DNA from: Proteus faecis | GTDB taxonomy: Bacteria; Pseudomonadota; Gammaproteobacteria; Enterobacterales; Enterobacteriaceae | DNA: 64,000 nucleotides | Assembly (NCBI RefSeq): GCF_003144395.1 | Contig: NZ_PENZ01000051.1 | Location: 62,001-126,000, forward strand | Direction of reading: 5' to 3' | In this document: positions 40,726 to 54,040 of the stretch, piece by piece | Layout: every line of letters begins with the position of its first letter | Numbering within the stretch: position 1 is the first letter of the stretch | Translations under genes and position numbers: made by a program | Notes under the pieces: generated by a model | Seen by the model: only the letters and a program-made list of their open reading frames with translations | Database searches by the model: none | What the model was told of the DNA's origin: nothing

Positions 40726-40770
40726 TTGTACACTTGAAATGTACAACTCAAATGCACATTAAATAATGTG
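40726..40770. promoter_or_regulatory. two palindromes upstream of phd (probable autoregulatory operator)
   Basis: TTGTACA-N7-TGTACAA at 40726-40746 and CACATT-N4-AATGTG at 40755-40770, the second overlapping the GTG start of the antitoxin gene. Phd antitoxins repress their own operons by binding palindromes at the promoter, with Doc as co-repressor; these repeats are the natural candidates. Assignment is by position. Confidence 0.6.
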
Positions 40771-41001
40771 AGAAAACATTATGCATACTATACCTCGGCT
40801 CAAGCTCGGGCTAATATTTCTGAAGTTTTAGGCACCGCTATTTATGGTGAGCCAGTAAAAATACCCCGCACAGATGGTACATCAGCTGTAGTTATTAGTA
40901 AGGTTGAATTTGAAGCATACCAAAACGCAAAACTGGATGCTGAATTCGATATAATAATGCAACGTCATGGGCATACAATAAAGGCATTAACAAACCGATG
41001 A
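40768..41001 (+). CDS. phd: antitoxin of the Phd/YefM family (prevent-host-death)
   Basis: 77 residues, GTG start. YTSAQARANISEVLGTAIYGE is the Phd N-terminal DNA-binding segment, SAVVISKVEFEAYQNAKLDAEF the middle, and KALTNR the tail, closely matching phage P1 Phd (FEAYKKAALDAEF, ELVNR). The disordered C-terminus normally neutralises Doc. The next gene starts inside its last codons (4-base ATGA overlap), the usual antitoxin-toxin coupling. There is no clear Shine-Dalgarno before the GTG, and the start lies inside a palindrome, consistent with tight self-control. Confidence 0.88.
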   Translation: MRKHYAYYTSAQARANISEVLGTAIYGEPVKIPRTDGTSAVVISKVEFEAYQNAKLDAEFDIIMQRHGHTIKALTNR

Positions 41002-41378
41002 ATTGGGTAAGTGCAAAAGAAGTCATTGCTTTTCATGATAAGATCTTAAAACAACTTCCTAGTGTTGCAGGAATGCCAGATCCAGAAAGAGCCGAGGCAC
41101 TTATTTACCAAGTACAAAATCGTACTCATTATGAAGGAATAACAGATAGTTATGAGCTAGCTGTAACCTATTGGATCGCCATTTCTCGAGGCCGTATTTT
41201 TAATGACGGTAATAAACGAACTGCATTTTTTGTCACTATGGTTTTTCTTTATTGCAATGGTATAAAAATAATAGATGTTGATGATGTATTGGAAAATTTA
41301 ACTGTTGATACAGCCACAGGAGCTAAAAATAGCCAACAGTTAGCACAACACCTAAGAAAATTAAGTGATAAAAACTAA
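40998..41378 (+). CDS. doc: toxin of the Doc (death-on-curing, Fic-fold) family, with altered active site
   Basis: 126 residues, same length as P1 Doc. Doc phosphorylates and inactivates elongation factor Tu. The Fic motif here is RIFNDGNKR (residues 66-74). The usual first residue is His (His66 in P1 Doc), but this copy has Arg66, from codon CGT at 41193-41195, one transition away from CAT. Asp70 and the GNKR part are intact. Loss of His66 in P1 Doc is known to abolish toxicity, so this toxin may be inactive or attenuated. The reading frame and neighbours are otherwise intact. It ends 10 bases from the convergent murQ stop. Confidence 0.88.
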   Translation: MNWVSAKEVIAFHDKILKQLPSVAGMPDPERAEALIYQVQNRTHYEGITDSYELAVTYWIAISRGRIFNDGNKRTAFFVTMVFLYCNGIKIIDVDDVLENLTVDTATGAKNSQQLAQHLRKLSDKN

Positions 41379-41388
41379 AACTATTTCA

Positions 41389-42288
41389 TCATTCACCCAA
41401 CGCCTTTCTAATAAACCCTTTATTTTGATTAAGCATCTGCGTGGCTTGACGTGCATCTACCCCTGCTAAAATCATCAAAATTGCCGTTTTACAGTGACGC
41501 TGACATTGTGATAACGCTTGTTCAGCAATGGCTCTTTCACACTCTGTGGCTTGCATCACAATACGAACTTGGCGCTCAACAAGCTTAGCGTTGGTAGCTT
41601 CAACATCCACCATTAAATTACCAAACACTTTGCCGATTTTGATCATCGCACCTGTCGTGATCATATTAAGAATAAGTTTTTGTGCCGTGCCTGCTTTCAG
41701 ACGTGATGAACCAGTAATAACTTCAGCACCAACAATCGGTGTAATAGCGATATCCGCAATTTGTGCAATAGGGCTTTCAGGATTACAGCTAATGGCACCC
41801 GTTGTAGCCCCTAATGATTTAGCATAATTTAAAGCACCAATCACATAAGGCGTTCGACCGCTTGCCGCAATACCCACCAGCACATCTTTCTGATTAAATT
41901 TAAGCTGACGTAGATCTTGTTCACCCAGTTCTTGGTTATCTTCAGCATTTTCGACAGCCTGTAAAATGGCTTTATGTCCACCCGCAATTAAACCAATTAC
42001 CATTTCATGAGGTGTACCATAAGTTGGAGGGCATTCACTAGCATCTAAAATCCCTAATCGTCCCGAGGTGCCTGCTCCGCAATAAATAAGACGACCACCT
42101 TGAGAAAACGCAATTGCAACTTTATCAATTAATTGAGCAATTTCAGGTAACACATCTTCGACTGCTAATGGCACTTTTTTATCTTCATTATTAATGACTT
42201 TTAGCATGTCTAATGTTGAAAGTGTGTCTATATTTTCACTGTTATGATTTCTACTTTCAGTGACAAGATTGCTAAGGTCAATCGCCAT
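41389..42288 (-). CDS. murQ: N-acetylmuramic acid 6-phosphate etherase
   Basis: 299 residues (E. coli 298). SIS-domain lyase splitting MurNAc-6-phosphate into GlcNAc-6-phosphate and lactate in cell-wall recycling. [20 protein letters not shown] is the substrate-binding signature; [13 protein letters not shown] and the C-terminal [20 protein letters not shown] follow. In E. coli murQ is cotranscribed with the MurNAc transporter gene murP and flanked by murR; neither is here, so it is an orphan recycling gene, perhaps working with MurNAc-6-P made by anhydro-MurNAc kinase elsewhere. Confidence 0.96.
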   Translation of the reverse strand: MAIDLSNLVTESRNHNSENIDTLSTLDMLKVINNEDKKVPLAVEDVLPEIAQLIDKVAIAFSQGGRLIYCGAGTSGRLGILDASECPPTYGTPHEMVIGLIAGGHKAILQAVENAEDNQELGEQDLRQLKFNQKDVLVGIAASGRTPYVIGALNYAKSLGATTGAISCNPESPIAQIADIAITPIVGAEVITGSSRLKAGTAQKLILNMITTGAMIKIGKVFGNLMVDVEATNAKLVERQVRIVMQATECERAIAEQALSQCQRHCKTAILMILAGVDARQATQMLNQNKGFIRKALGE

Positions 42289-42396
42289 TATCTCGCTCCC
42301 AATATTATTATTTATTTGATTAACTCGAAGAAATAAACTGCTTTTATACCATTATTATTGGTAAGATTTTCAAAATCATTACAAACGGTACTCTAA

Positions 42397-43134
42397 ATGA
42401 CATTTATGAAATATATTTCAACCTTTATCAGCCTACTGACACTTTTTTTCTCCTTCTCTTTGCATGCAAATTTTGAAGAACAAGACAAAAGAAAATTTGA
42501 AGATACTCGCAAAGAAGCCCTCAATCACAATGCACAAGCTCAATATCAATTGGCCGAAATGTATTTAATGGGAACAGGTGTAGAAAAAAACTTACTTAAT
42601 GCACAATTGTGGGCAAATGAGTCCATAAAAAACGACTATGCAGACGCCTATGCATTACTTGCTGATCTCTATTTATTTAATGCTGATCCTTATTTTAAAA
42701 ACCATTATGTTGAAGCGAGAAAGTTAGCAACAATCGCCGCAAATAAAGGAAGTATAAGAGGAAAAATAAGTCTAGCAACAACGCTGATAGCACCTTTATC
42801 TGGTGAAACAGATTACAAAAAAGCAATTGTATTATTAGAAGAAGCAGCTACAACTCATCAACCCGAACTTGTTTATGCTCCGATTTGGTTAGGTGTGCTT
42901 TATAGTGGTGTTGGTAATGTGCCTGTAGATACTGAAAAAGCAAATAAGTGGTTCGCAAAAGCGAATGAAATGACTTTTGAAGGTTTTGCTCAAGCAATGG
43001 CTTCTTTTATGTTCTCTGGTCAATATCATATTATCGAACCCAATAAACAAAAAGCTGACGAATTGATGAAACAGGCTTGTGAAGAGGCAAAAAAAGTTGG
43101 CAATGAGTTTTATTGCCAACAGGAATTTAATTAA
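42397..43134 (+). CDS. secreted/periplasmic Sel1-like repeat protein
   Basis: 245 residues (or 242 from the ATG at 42406). A signal peptide (MKYISTFISLLTLFFSFSLHA) is followed by alpha-helical Sel1/TPR-like repeats: AQYQLAEMYLMGTGVEKNLLNAQ (split over the repeat), AYALLADLYLF, and YAPIWLGVLYSGVGNVPVDTEKA. SLR proteins usually act as periplasmic scaffolds or adaptors. It is a single gene with no operon partner: divergent from murQ on one side, facing the GNAT gene on the other. Specific role unknown. Confidence 0.8.
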   Translation: MTFMKYISTFISLLTLFFSFSLHANFEEQDKRKFEDTRKEALNHNAQAQYQLAEMYLMGTGVEKNLLNAQLWANESIKNDYADAYALLADLYLFNADPYFKNHYVEARKLATIAANKGSIRGKISLATTLIAPLSGETDYKKAIVLLEEAATTHQPELVYAPIWLGVLYSGVGNVPVDTEKANKWFAKANEMTFEGFAQAMASFMFSGQYHIIEPNKQKADELMKQACEEAKKVGNEFYCQQEFN

Positions 43135-43167
43135 CCCAAATTAAATCGAATAAATAACCCTAACTCA

Positions 43168-43199
43168 GAAAAGAGAGGGCAAGTCTTGCCATCTCTTTT
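43168..43199. terminator. bidirectional terminator between Sel1 gene and GNAT gene
   Basis: AAAAGAGAG-GGCAAG and TTGCC-ATCTCTTTT arms fold into a long stem with one mismatch; A and T runs flank it. Lies between convergent genes. Confidence 0.78.
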
Positions 43200-43228
43200 A
43201 TATCCTATCTGTTCTACCTAACGCTCTT

Positions 43229-43687
43229 TTACAACGCCATACGGTATTCAATCACTCCCGGTTTTTCTGCCACCCAGTTATATAAGCGTTGCCCTCGTAA
43301 ATTGGTTTCCTGCGTATGCCAATATAAACGAGCACAATTGCGCTGTTTTGCCTGTTGATTCACAAACTCAATAAGTTGCTTACCCACCTGGCGACCACGT
43401 GTCTCTGGTGAAACAAATAAGTCCTCTAAATAACAAAAATCACTTTCAGCCCATGTTGAGCGATGAAAAAGATAATGAACAAAACCCAATACCTTTTCAC
43501 CTTCCATCGCGACAGCACAATAAACTGGCTCTTTTTCATCAAAAAAGCGAGCCCAGGTTTTTAATGTTATCTCTTCTGATAATTCAACTTTATAAAATGC
43601 TTGGTAATTTAACCAATGTGGCAACCATTGAGCATAATGCTCTTGTTCAACAAACTGAATTGAAACAGTTATGGGTGTTGTGCTCAT
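43229..43687 (-). CDS. GNAT-family N-acetyltransferase
   Basis: 152 residues from MSTTPITVSIQF (43687), where AGGAAG lies about 8 bases upstream; an ATG six codons earlier (43705) is the alternative. Motif A reads YLEDLFVSPETRGRQVGKQLIEF (split after VSPE), with RGRQVG as the acetyl-CoA pyrophosphate loop. LYWHTQETNLRGQRLYNWV is the C-terminal part common in small-molecule or amino-group acetylating GNATs. Transcribed divergently from the MocR-type regulator at 43809 across about 120 bases, which suggests that the regulator controls it. Substrate unknown. Confidence 0.85.
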   Translation of the reverse strand: MSTTPITVSIQFVEQEHYAQWLPHWLNYQAFYKVELSEEITLKTWARFFDEKEPVYCAVAMEGEKVLGFVHYLFHRSTWAESDFCYLEDLFVSPETRGRQVGKQLIEFVNQQAKQRNCARLYWHTQETNLRGQRLYNWVAEKPGVIEYRMAL

Positions 43688-43808
43688 CTCTTCACTTCCT
43701 TTCATAAATGCTATAAAAAAGTATCACCTGCCTTTAATCGTGGTCATAGTACGTTTAATTTTGGTTCTCAATAAGGTACACTTTTTGTGTTTTTATAGGA
43801 TCCACTTT

Positions 43809-45296
43809 ATGAAACAGAAAAAAACAGCTTATTTTCCTAACCTTGTTTTAGAAGAAGGTCCTATTGGTTCTCAGGTTTATCACGCGATTAGAGCGGCTAT
43901 TTTAGATGGGCGCTTAACATCAGGTAGTCGTCTCCCATCAAGCCGTACCCTAGCTGAAATGATGTCAATATCCCGTAATTCTGTTATTGCAGGATTTGAA
44001 CGTTTAATTGATGAAGGTTATTTATTTACTCGGCGCGGTGCAGGTACTTTTGTTGCAAGCACCATCCCTGATGCCATTATTTCAGATAAGTGGATCAAAA
44101 CAGCCCGCTCTACTTCTTCACCACCACTTGAAAACCCATTAGAAACGCTAAATCCCAACATGCAAAAAGCACAAGCTTTTTGGCAACAAACACAACCGAA
44201 TATCAATAGTAATCCGATATTTCATGTTGGTGTTGGATGTGTCGATCTGTTTCCACATGAGCTTTGGGGAAGATTATTAGGGCGAGTTTGGCGACAATCA
44301 AAAAGAGCACTCGCAACATTTAATTCGCCAACAGGCTATACACCATTAAAAGAGATGATATGCCAATACATGCAATCAACTCGTGGCCTTTATTGCCAAC
44401 CTAAACAAATCATTATTGTAAATGGAACACAGCAAGCAATTAATCTCACTACTAGAGTATTATTAAAAGAAGGTGATGCTATTTGGTTAGATGATCCTGG
44501 TTATGATAGCGCACGAGGGATCTTCACATCTTATGGTATAAAATCACACCCAATAAATTCAGATATTGATGGAATGGATATTTCTCAAGGAATAAGGCAG
44601 TATCCTGAAGCAAAACTTGTTTTTACAACGCCTTCACATCAATTTCCTTTAGGTAATACACTCTCACTTTCACGCCGTATTGCATTATTAGAATGGGCAT
44701 CATCCAACAATGTGTGGATCTTCGAAGATGATTACAATAGCGAATTTCGCTATCACTCTAAACCCATTCAATCTCTACAAGGTTTAGATAAATACCAGCG
44801 CGTTATTTATGCTGGCACATTCTCAAAAATGATGTATCCCGGATTTCGTTTAGGCTTTTTAGTGGTTCCTCTACCTTTAGTTGATGCATTTAAAGTCGCT
44901 AAATACTACACCGATTCACATTCTGGCTTTTTAGAGCAAGCAACATTAGCGCTGTTTATTTCTCAAGGACATTATGCACGACATGTTAGGCGAATACGAA
45001 AAGCCTGTTATGAACGCTATCAAATGTTAATTCACGCCATAAAAACACATTTATCTCATGTTTTCTGTGTTGAACCAACAGACTCTGGCATCCATATTGT
45101 CTGCTGGCTACAGGCTGGTTATACAGAAGAATATATTGTGAAGAAATCACGAGAAATTGGATTAGCCATACAGCCTTTATCACGTTACTGCATGCAAACT
45201 TACCCAAAACAAGGCGTATTATTAGGATATGCAGCTCATGATCCACTTGAAATTGAAAAGAGTATTATTTTGCTGGCAAAAACATTATCTCAATAA
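43809..45296 (+). CDS. MocR/PdxR-family transcriptional regulator (GntR wHTH + aminotransferase-like domain)
   Basis: 495 residues from the ATG at 43809. A winged helix of the GntR family (about 15-75: IRAAILDGRLTSGSRLPSSR, RNSVIAGFERLIDEGYLFTR) is joined to a fold-type I PLP domain (about 115-495). Visible PLP contacts are DDPGYDSARGI, WIFEDDYNSEFRY and the Schiff-base Lys in YAGTFSKMMYPGFRLGF. Such regulators sense PLP or amino compounds and often control a divergent neighbour, here the GNAT gene. The longer frame from 43671 runs through the divergent promoter and is rejected. Ligand and regulon unknown. Confidence 0.9.
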   Translation: MKQKKTAYFPNLVLEEGPIGSQVYHAIRAAILDGRLTSGSRLPSSRTLAEMMSISRNSVIAGFERLIDEGYLFTRRGAGTFVASTIPDAIISDKWIKTARSTSSPPLENPLETLNPNMQKAQAFWQQTQPNINSNPIFHVGVGCVDLFPHELWGRLLGRVWRQSKRALATFNSPTGYTPLKEMICQYMQSTRGLYCQPKQIIIVNGTQQAINLTTRVLLKEGDAIWLDDPGYDSARGIFTSYGIKSHPINSDIDGMDISQGIRQYPEAKLVFTTPSHQFPLGNTLSLSRRIALLEWASSNNVWIFEDDYNSEFRYHSKPIQSLQGLDKYQRVIYAGTFSKMMYPGFRLGFLVVPLPLVDAFKVAKYYTDSHSGFLEQATLALFISQGHYARHVRRIRKACYERYQMLIHAIKTHLSHVFCVEPTDSGIHIVCWLQAGYTEEYIVKKSREIGLAIQPLSRYCMQTYPKQGVLLGYAAHDPLEIEKSIILLAKTLSQ

Positions 45297-45351
45297 ATAA
45301 CATCTATTCTTAATTGTCATTTACAATATAAATGTCGAGCAAGCTTTGCAT

Positions 45352-45921
45352 TTAACCTATTTTATTTTTGGGCGTACAATAATAAACCCAAGCGGGAGGA
45401 ACATTCCGCATCACTAATTTTTTTTCTAAATGAAAATAACGAGATAACGTTTTTTCATATCGAGTTGTATATTGGAATAATACAAAACACCCCTGAGTTT
45501 TTAATAATTCTTTATGTACTCGTTTTAAAACTCTTAACCCTGTTTTTTTAGGAATAGATAAAAAAGGAAGCCCTGAAATAATCATATTATAATGACTATT
45601 TAGTTTCTCTGCCGATGCGGTATAAACCCTTAATCGATGATCATTAATTTTATCTAATTCTGTTGCAAAACTGGGTTCTATTTCAAATACATCTAATGAT
45701 GAATTCACCGACATTCTTTTTAAAATTTGTTGAGTAATAACACCTGTACCAGCACCTAACTCAGCAACTTGAAGATCCTGTTGCCAATTGAGTTTATCTA
45801 ACATTTCATAACATAACCAACGAGATGAAGGCGCGATAGTACCCATCGTGGTTGGTGAGATCACAAACCGCTTTAAATATGAGTAGTATGTAGATAATGG
45901 AATGAATGTGGATATATCCAT
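45352..45921 (-). CDS. class I SAM-dependent methyltransferase (phospholipid N-methyltransferase/KsgA-like)
   Basis: 189 residues. VISPTTMGTIAPSSRWLCYEM is the N-terminal signature shared with PmtA-type phosphatidylethanolamine N-methyltransferases. AELGAGTGVITQQIL is the AdoMet-binding motif I, and IISGLPFLSI stands where related enzymes have the NLPF/GLPF catalytic motif. Proteins of this type either methylate phospholipids or remain uncharacterised; sequence alone does not decide. Leftward, alone, converging with the MocR gene. GAGGCG precedes the ATG. Confidence 0.8.
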   Translation of the reverse strand: MDISTFIPLSTYYSYLKRFVISPTTMGTIAPSSRWLCYEMLDKLNWQQDLQVAELGAGTGVITQQILKRMSVNSSLDVFEIEPSFATELDKINDHRLRVYTASAEKLNSHYNMIISGLPFLSIPKKTGLRVLKRVHKELLKTQGCFVLFQYTTRYEKTLSRYFHLEKKLVMRNVPPAWVYYCTPKNKIG

Positions 45922-46393
45922 CTTCGCCTCCTAGTGCCTTTTAATTAAGGTAAAATAAAAATTAGATTAAATGAAGAACATTCATCATTATTTTTATTTA
46001 TGAAAATACATCATCTATTGAATGCTGACTTTCAGTATAAAGCTTGGAGTCACCTCAAAGTAAATACGTTTTTCTTATATATTACACTATTTTACATTTT
46101 TCTATTTTTACTCTATTTTCTTAAATAAGAATATATTTTTATTTATCCTAAAAAAGAAAATAAGATATAGCAGAATATTCTTACACTTTTATGGTGAATT
46201 CATTTTCTTTTTTAACAACTCATTGATATTTGTTCGTTCTGTAGCTTTCTTTTGTTAACTCTACGAAGACTATAAGAAACTCTTCTAATTCTTTGGTAAA
46301 TAATCAATAAATTAACTTGCACCTATCTCTATATTTTGTCAGGTTAGTGTGAGGTCTCTCACTATTCCTACAGATAAAGACAGGGTAATTACA
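45922..46393. other. long AT-rich divergent intergenic region before asd
   Basis: About 470 bases without a supported gene, between the leftward methyltransferase and rightward asd. It should contain promoters for both. I see no riboswitch-like conserved structure that I can name. A frame running into asd from 46349 is an upstream extension, not a separate gene. Confidence 0.55.
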
Positions 46394-47500
46394 ATGAAAA
46401 ATGTTGGTTTTGTGGGCTGGCGTGGTATGGTCGGCTCCGTTTTAATGCAAAGAATGGTTGAAGAACACGATTTTGATGGGATAAACCCTGTTTTCTTCAC
46501 CACATCTCAATTAGGTGAAGCAGCACCCGCTTATGGTAATCACCGTAGCACTCTGCAAGATGCTTATGACATTGATACCTTAGCATCACTCGATATTATT
46601 ATTAGTTGCCAAGGTGGTGACTACACTAATGAAATCTATCCAAAACTGCGCCAAGCTGGTTGGCAAGGTTACTGGATTGATGCCGCATCAGCACTACGTA
46701 TGAATGATGATGCAGTGATTATTCTCGATCCTGTTAATGGACAGCATATCCAAGATAGCTTAAATAAAGGCATTAAAGCCTTTGTTGGCGGTAACTGTAC
46801 CGTGAGTTTAATGCTAATGTCATTAGGTGGCTTGTTTGCTAACAATTTAGTGGAATGGGCAAGCGTATCGACTTATCAAGCCGCTTCTGGTGCAGGAGCT
46901 CGCCATATGAGAGAGTTACTGTCACAGATGGGCTCATTACATAATCAAGTGGTTAAAGAGCTAGAAAACCCAGCATCTGCAATCTTAGATATTGAACGTA
47001 AAGTCACTCACTTTACACGTAGTGGCGCAATGCCGACTGAACAATTTGGTGTTCCTCTTGCTGGTAGCTTGATCCCTTGGATTGATAAACAATTAGAAAA
47101 CGGCCAAAGCCGTGAAGAGTGGAAAGGACAAGCTGAGACTAACAAGATCCTAAATACAGGTTCAAATATCATTCCTGTCGATGGTCTTTGCGTTCGTATT
47201 GGTGCATTACGTTGCCATAGCCAAGCATTCACCTTAAAACTGAAGAAAGACTTACCCGTTGCAGAGATTGAACAGTTACTCGCAAGCCATAATGATTGGG
47301 TAAAAGTCATTCCTAATGATCGTGAATTAACTATGCGTGAATTAACACCCGCCGCAGTCACAGGTACATTGAGCACACCAGTAGGGCGTATTCGTAAACT
47401 GAATATGGGTCCTGAATTTATTTCAGCCTTTACGGTCGGTGACCAACTACTATGGGGTGCTGCAGAGCCTTTACGTCGTATGTTGAATATTCTGCGTTAA
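46394..47500 (+). CDS. asd: aspartate-semialdehyde dehydrogenase
   Basis: 368 residues (E. coli 367) from [20 protein letters not shown] (46394); the frame to 46349 lacks conservation. Reduces aspartyl-4-phosphate to the semialdehyde, the branch-point of lysine, diaminopimelate, threonine and methionine synthesis. The active-site Cys is in [11 protein letters not shown] (about residue 135); [14 protein letters not shown] follows. The single gene is ended by a strong terminator shared with convergent gyrB. Confidence 0.97.
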   Translation: MKNVGFVGWRGMVGSVLMQRMVEEHDFDGINPVFFTTSQLGEAAPAYGNHRSTLQDAYDIDTLASLDIIISCQGGDYTNEIYPKLRQAGWQGYWIDAASALRMNDDAVIILDPVNGQHIQDSLNKGIKAFVGGNCTVSLMLMSLGGLFANNLVEWASVSTYQAASGAGARHMRELLSQMGSLHNQVVKELENPASAILDIERKVTHFTRSGAMPTEQFGVPLAGSLIPWIDKQLENGQSREEWKGQAETNKILNTGSNIIPVDGLCVRIGALRCHSQAFTLKLKKDLPVAEIEQLLASHNDWVKVIPNDRELTMRELTPAAVTGTLSTPVGRIRKLNMGPEFISAFTVGDQLLWGAAEPLRRMLNILR

Positions 47501-47522
47501 TCTTAAAACATCCCCCATAAAT

Positions 47523-47558
47523 AAAAAAGCCAGCTAATTCAATTAGCTGGCTTTTTTT
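47523..47558. terminator. bidirectional terminator between asd and gyrB
   Basis: AAAAAAGCCAGCTAATT, a short centre, AATTAGCTGGCTTTTTTT: a perfect long hairpin with A and T runs on both sides. Confidence 0.93.
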
Positions 47559-47579
47559 ACTTAGCGACATTACACATCA

Positions 47580-51103
<3,524 letters not shown>

Positions 51104-51114
51104 GTTAGTGACTA

Positions 51115-52218
51115 TTATAAACGCATTGGCATAACAACATAAGCAGCCGCAGAACTTGCCACATTCTCCACTTGAACACTTGAAACAGCATCTGTTAGCA
51201 GAAGCTTAACTTCTTCACATTTCAATGTATTTAGTACATCAAGGAGATAACTGACATTAAAGCCAATTTCCATTTCTTCGCCTTGATATTGAACATCAAC
51301 AATCTCTTCTGCTTCTTCTTGCTCAGGATTATTAGCTGTAATCTTCAATTGACCGTTAGTGAGGTTTATACGCACACCACGGAATTTTTCATTAGATAAA
51401 ATTGCAGCTCGAGAAAATGCCTGTTTAAGAATATCACAACCCGCCGTTACTGTTTTCGTTGGGTTTTTCGGTAATACTCGGCGATAGTCAGGAAAACGAC
51501 CATCAACTAACTTCGAAGTGAAAATAAAATCACCCACATGTGCACGTATATTGTTACTACCGATTTGCAATTGCAGTAAACTTTCACCACCACCATCGAG
51601 TAAACGCATCAATTCAATGACACCTTTACGAGGAACAATAACAGAATGCCCTGGTAAAGATTGTCCAATATCCATTGAACATACCGCTAAACGGTGTCCA
51701 TCTGTTGCAACTGTGCGTAACTCTGTATTTTCAGTTTCAAACAACATACCATTGAGGTAATAGCGCACATCTTGATGCGCCATTGAAAATTGTGTGGACT
51801 CAATTAGACGTTTTAATGTTGCTTGAGGTAAAGTGAATTCAACCTCACTTTGCCAGTCATCTAAATTAGGAAAATCAGATGCGGGTAATGTTGATAAGGA
51901 GAAACGGCTACGACCAGAACGCACTAATAGGCGATCACCATCGAGTTCAACACTAATTTCAGCACCTTCTGGTAACCCACGCCAAATATCAAAAAACTTA
52001 CGCGCAGGAACAGTTGTAGCGCCAATTTCATGAGATTGGCTAAGATTAACTCTTGCCACCATCTCCATTTCAAGGTCAGTCCCCGTTAACGATAAGGTAT
52101 TTTCAGTTACCTTAAGCAATAAGTTACCTAAAATAGGTAATGTTGGACGACCACCTAAAGGGCCACTTACTTGTTGTAGCGGCTTAAGAAGCTGTTCACG
52201 TTCAATGATAAATTTCAT
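51115..52218 (-). CDS. dnaN: DNA polymerase III sliding clamp (beta)
   Basis: 367 residues (E. coli 366). Three repeated clamp domains; [23 protein letters not shown] at the start (split here after QQV in family alignments), PILGNLLL, and the C-terminal YVVMPMRL that forms part of the hydrophobic cleft bound by polymerases and MutS. Lies 4 bases after dnaA, so translation is likely coupled. Confidence 0.98.
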   Translation of the reverse strand: MKFIIEREQLLKPLQQVSGPLGGRPTLPILGNLLLKVTENTLSLTGTDLEMEMVARVNLSQSHEIGATTVPARKFFDIWRGLPEGAEISVELDGDRLLVRSGRSRFSLSTLPASDFPNLDDWQSEVEFTLPQATLKRLIESTQFSMAHQDVRYYLNGMLFETENTELRTVATDGHRLAVCSMDIGQSLPGHSVIVPRKGVIELMRLLDGGGESLLQLQIGSNNIRAHVGDFIFTSKLVDGRFPDYRRVLPKNPTKTVTAGCDILKQAFSRAAILSNEKFRGVRINLTNGQLKITANNPEQEEAEEIVDVQYQGEEMEIGFNVSYLLDVLNTLKCEEVKLLLTDAVSSVQVENVASSAAAYVVMPMRL

Positions 52219-52222
52219 AGCG

Positions 52223-53623
52223 CTAGGATGATAATGTTCTGATTAGGTTAGAAAAATCTTCTTTGATGTCATGACTCTCTTCACGCAATTGCTCTATCTT
52301 TCGGCATGCATGAAGTACAGTTGTATGATCACGACCCCCAAAGGCATCCCCGATTTCAGGCAAGCTGTGGTTTGTTAATTCCTTCGCCAGCGCCATTGCC
52401 ATTTGCCTCGGACGGGCAACCGATCGAGATCGCCGCTTTGACAGTAAATCAGCGACTTTAATTTTATAATACTCAGCAACCGTTTTTTGAATATTATCGA
52501 TAGTGACTAATTTTTCTTGTAAGGCCAGCAGATCACGTAATGCTTCACGTACAAAGTCGATAGTAATCGCACGACCTGTAAAGTTTGCGTTAGCAATCAC
52601 TCGGTTTAATGCACCTTCAAGCTCACGGACGTTAGAACGAAGTCTTTTTGCAATAAAAAAAGCCACTTCGTCAGGTAACTGAATTTGGTTTTCATCCGCT
52701 TTTTTCATCAAAATCGCGACTCGGGTTTCAAGTTCAGGTGGCTCAATAGCAACCGTTAATCCCCAACCAAAGCGCGATTTTAATCTATCTTCAACACCAT
52801 TTATCTCTTTAGGATAACGGTCTGACGTTAAAATAATTTGCTGATTACCCTCTAACAATGCATTAAAGGTATGAAAAAATTCTTCTTGTGAACGCTCTTT
52901 ATTGGCGAAAAATTGAATATCATCAATTAAGAGTGCATCCACAGAACGGTAATAGCGTTTAAAGTCTTCTATCGCATTATTTTGTAACGCTTTTACCATA
53001 TCTTGTACGAAACGTTCAGAATGCATATAAACCACTTTTGCATTCGCTTTACGCTCCATAATGCTGTTACCCACTGCGTGCAACAAGTGTGTTTTACCAA
53101 GTCCTGTTCCACCATATAAAAAGAGTGGGTTATAAGCGCCACCTGGGTTATCAGCAACTTGTCTTGCTGCCGCCCTTGCTAACTGGTTTGATTTACCCTC
53201 AACGAAGTTATCAAACTTATGTTTAGGGTTAACGTTAGAGCGATAATTGAGTTCAGGCAGTTGAGACGCCGGTTGATTATCCCAACTAGGGCGAACAGGC
53301 TGGCTATGTGTTGGCGTTGTATTCACCGTTGGATGTACAACAGCTTTAGGAATACTTTCCGTAGTACGCGCTGATGCCGGCTTATTACCAACTTCAAAAC
53401 GTAAAGAAGGGACTTCTGAGCCACAAAAATCCACTAACAATGCATTAATATTATTAATGTATTTTTCTCTCACCCAATCTAAAACGAAACGATTAGGTGC
53501 ATACAGTGCCAGCGTATTATCGCTTAGTTCTGCCTGCAAGGGACGTATCCACATACTAAATTCAGTGGCAGGTAACTCATCCTGCAATCGGGCAAGACAA
53601 TGCTGCCAAAGCGAAAGTGACAC
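52223..53623 (-). CDS. dnaA: chromosomal replication initiator protein DnaA
   Basis: 466 residues (E. coli 467). Domain I (about 1-85), a Pro/Thr/Ser-rich linker (about 86-135), the AAA+ domain with Walker [14 protein letters not shown] and Walker [10 protein letters not shown], and C-terminal domain IV with the DnaA-box-binding signature [16 protein letters not shown]. First gene of the leftward operon; the region upstream carries a perfect DnaA box, consistent with autorepression. Confidence 0.98.
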   Translation of the reverse strand: MSLSLWQHCLARLQDELPATEFSMWIRPLQAELSDNTLALYAPNRFVLDWVREKYINNINALLVDFCGSEVPSLRFEVGNKPASARTTESIPKAVVHPTVNTTPTHSQPVRPSWDNQPASQLPELNYRSNVNPKHKFDNFVEGKSNQLARAAARQVADNPGGAYNPLFLYGGTGLGKTHLLHAVGNSIMERKANAKVVYMHSERFVQDMVKALQNNAIEDFKRYYRSVDALLIDDIQFFANKERSQEEFFHTFNALLEGNQQIILTSDRYPKEINGVEDRLKSRFGWGLTVAIEPPELETRVAILMKKADENQIQLPDEVAFFIAKRLRSNVRELEGALNRVIANANFTGRAITIDFVREALRDLLALQEKLVTIDNIQKTVAEYYKIKVADLLSKRRSRSVARPRQMAMALAKELTNHSLPEIGDAFGGRDHTTVLHACRKIEQLREESHDIKEDFSNLIRTLSS

Positions 53624-53846
53624 GGCGGACTCCCCTAAAAAAACAAGACTAAAAAATAAACAGGAAAAATGCAGTTAAACACTGTGTGCCTAAATACAAA
53701 GTGCACAACACCGTTCCTCTTCAATTCTTAATAAGGAACAACTCTTGGTGACAACGATTTTTTTACATCGTGACTCACGATCGCAGACTGGCTATTCTGA
53801 TCGTGACGGGGGATCATATCGCAAAATGAAACGAAGATCCTCTTTC

Positions 53847-53877
53847 TTTTGCACAGTTTTTATGGTTTTTATCCACA
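53847..53877 (+). promoter_or_regulatory. pair of DnaA boxes upstream of dnaA
   Basis: TTATCCACA at 53869-53877 is a perfect high-affinity DnaA box, and TTTTGCACA at 53847-53855 fits the relaxed TTWTNCACA consensus in the same orientation, 22 bases apart. They probably mediate autoregulation of dnaA. Confidence 0.75.
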
Positions 53878-54040
53878 GGCTTACTGATTTAAGATAATTC
53901 ACCAAATTAAATATGCAAAGGCGTTCTAGTGTACTTGAGTCGCCCTATAAATAGCAATTGGGGATAACTTTCTCTTTGCATAAATCTCTCTTTCTTATAG
54001 TAAGTGATCAAATATCTCTCATTTGATCCCTCAAAGATCC

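Noticed and set aside
43671-43808. N-terminal extension of the MocR-type regulator
   Set aside because: Runs through the divergent promoter and the start of the GNAT gene; hydrophobic non-conserved residues before the real start MKQKK.
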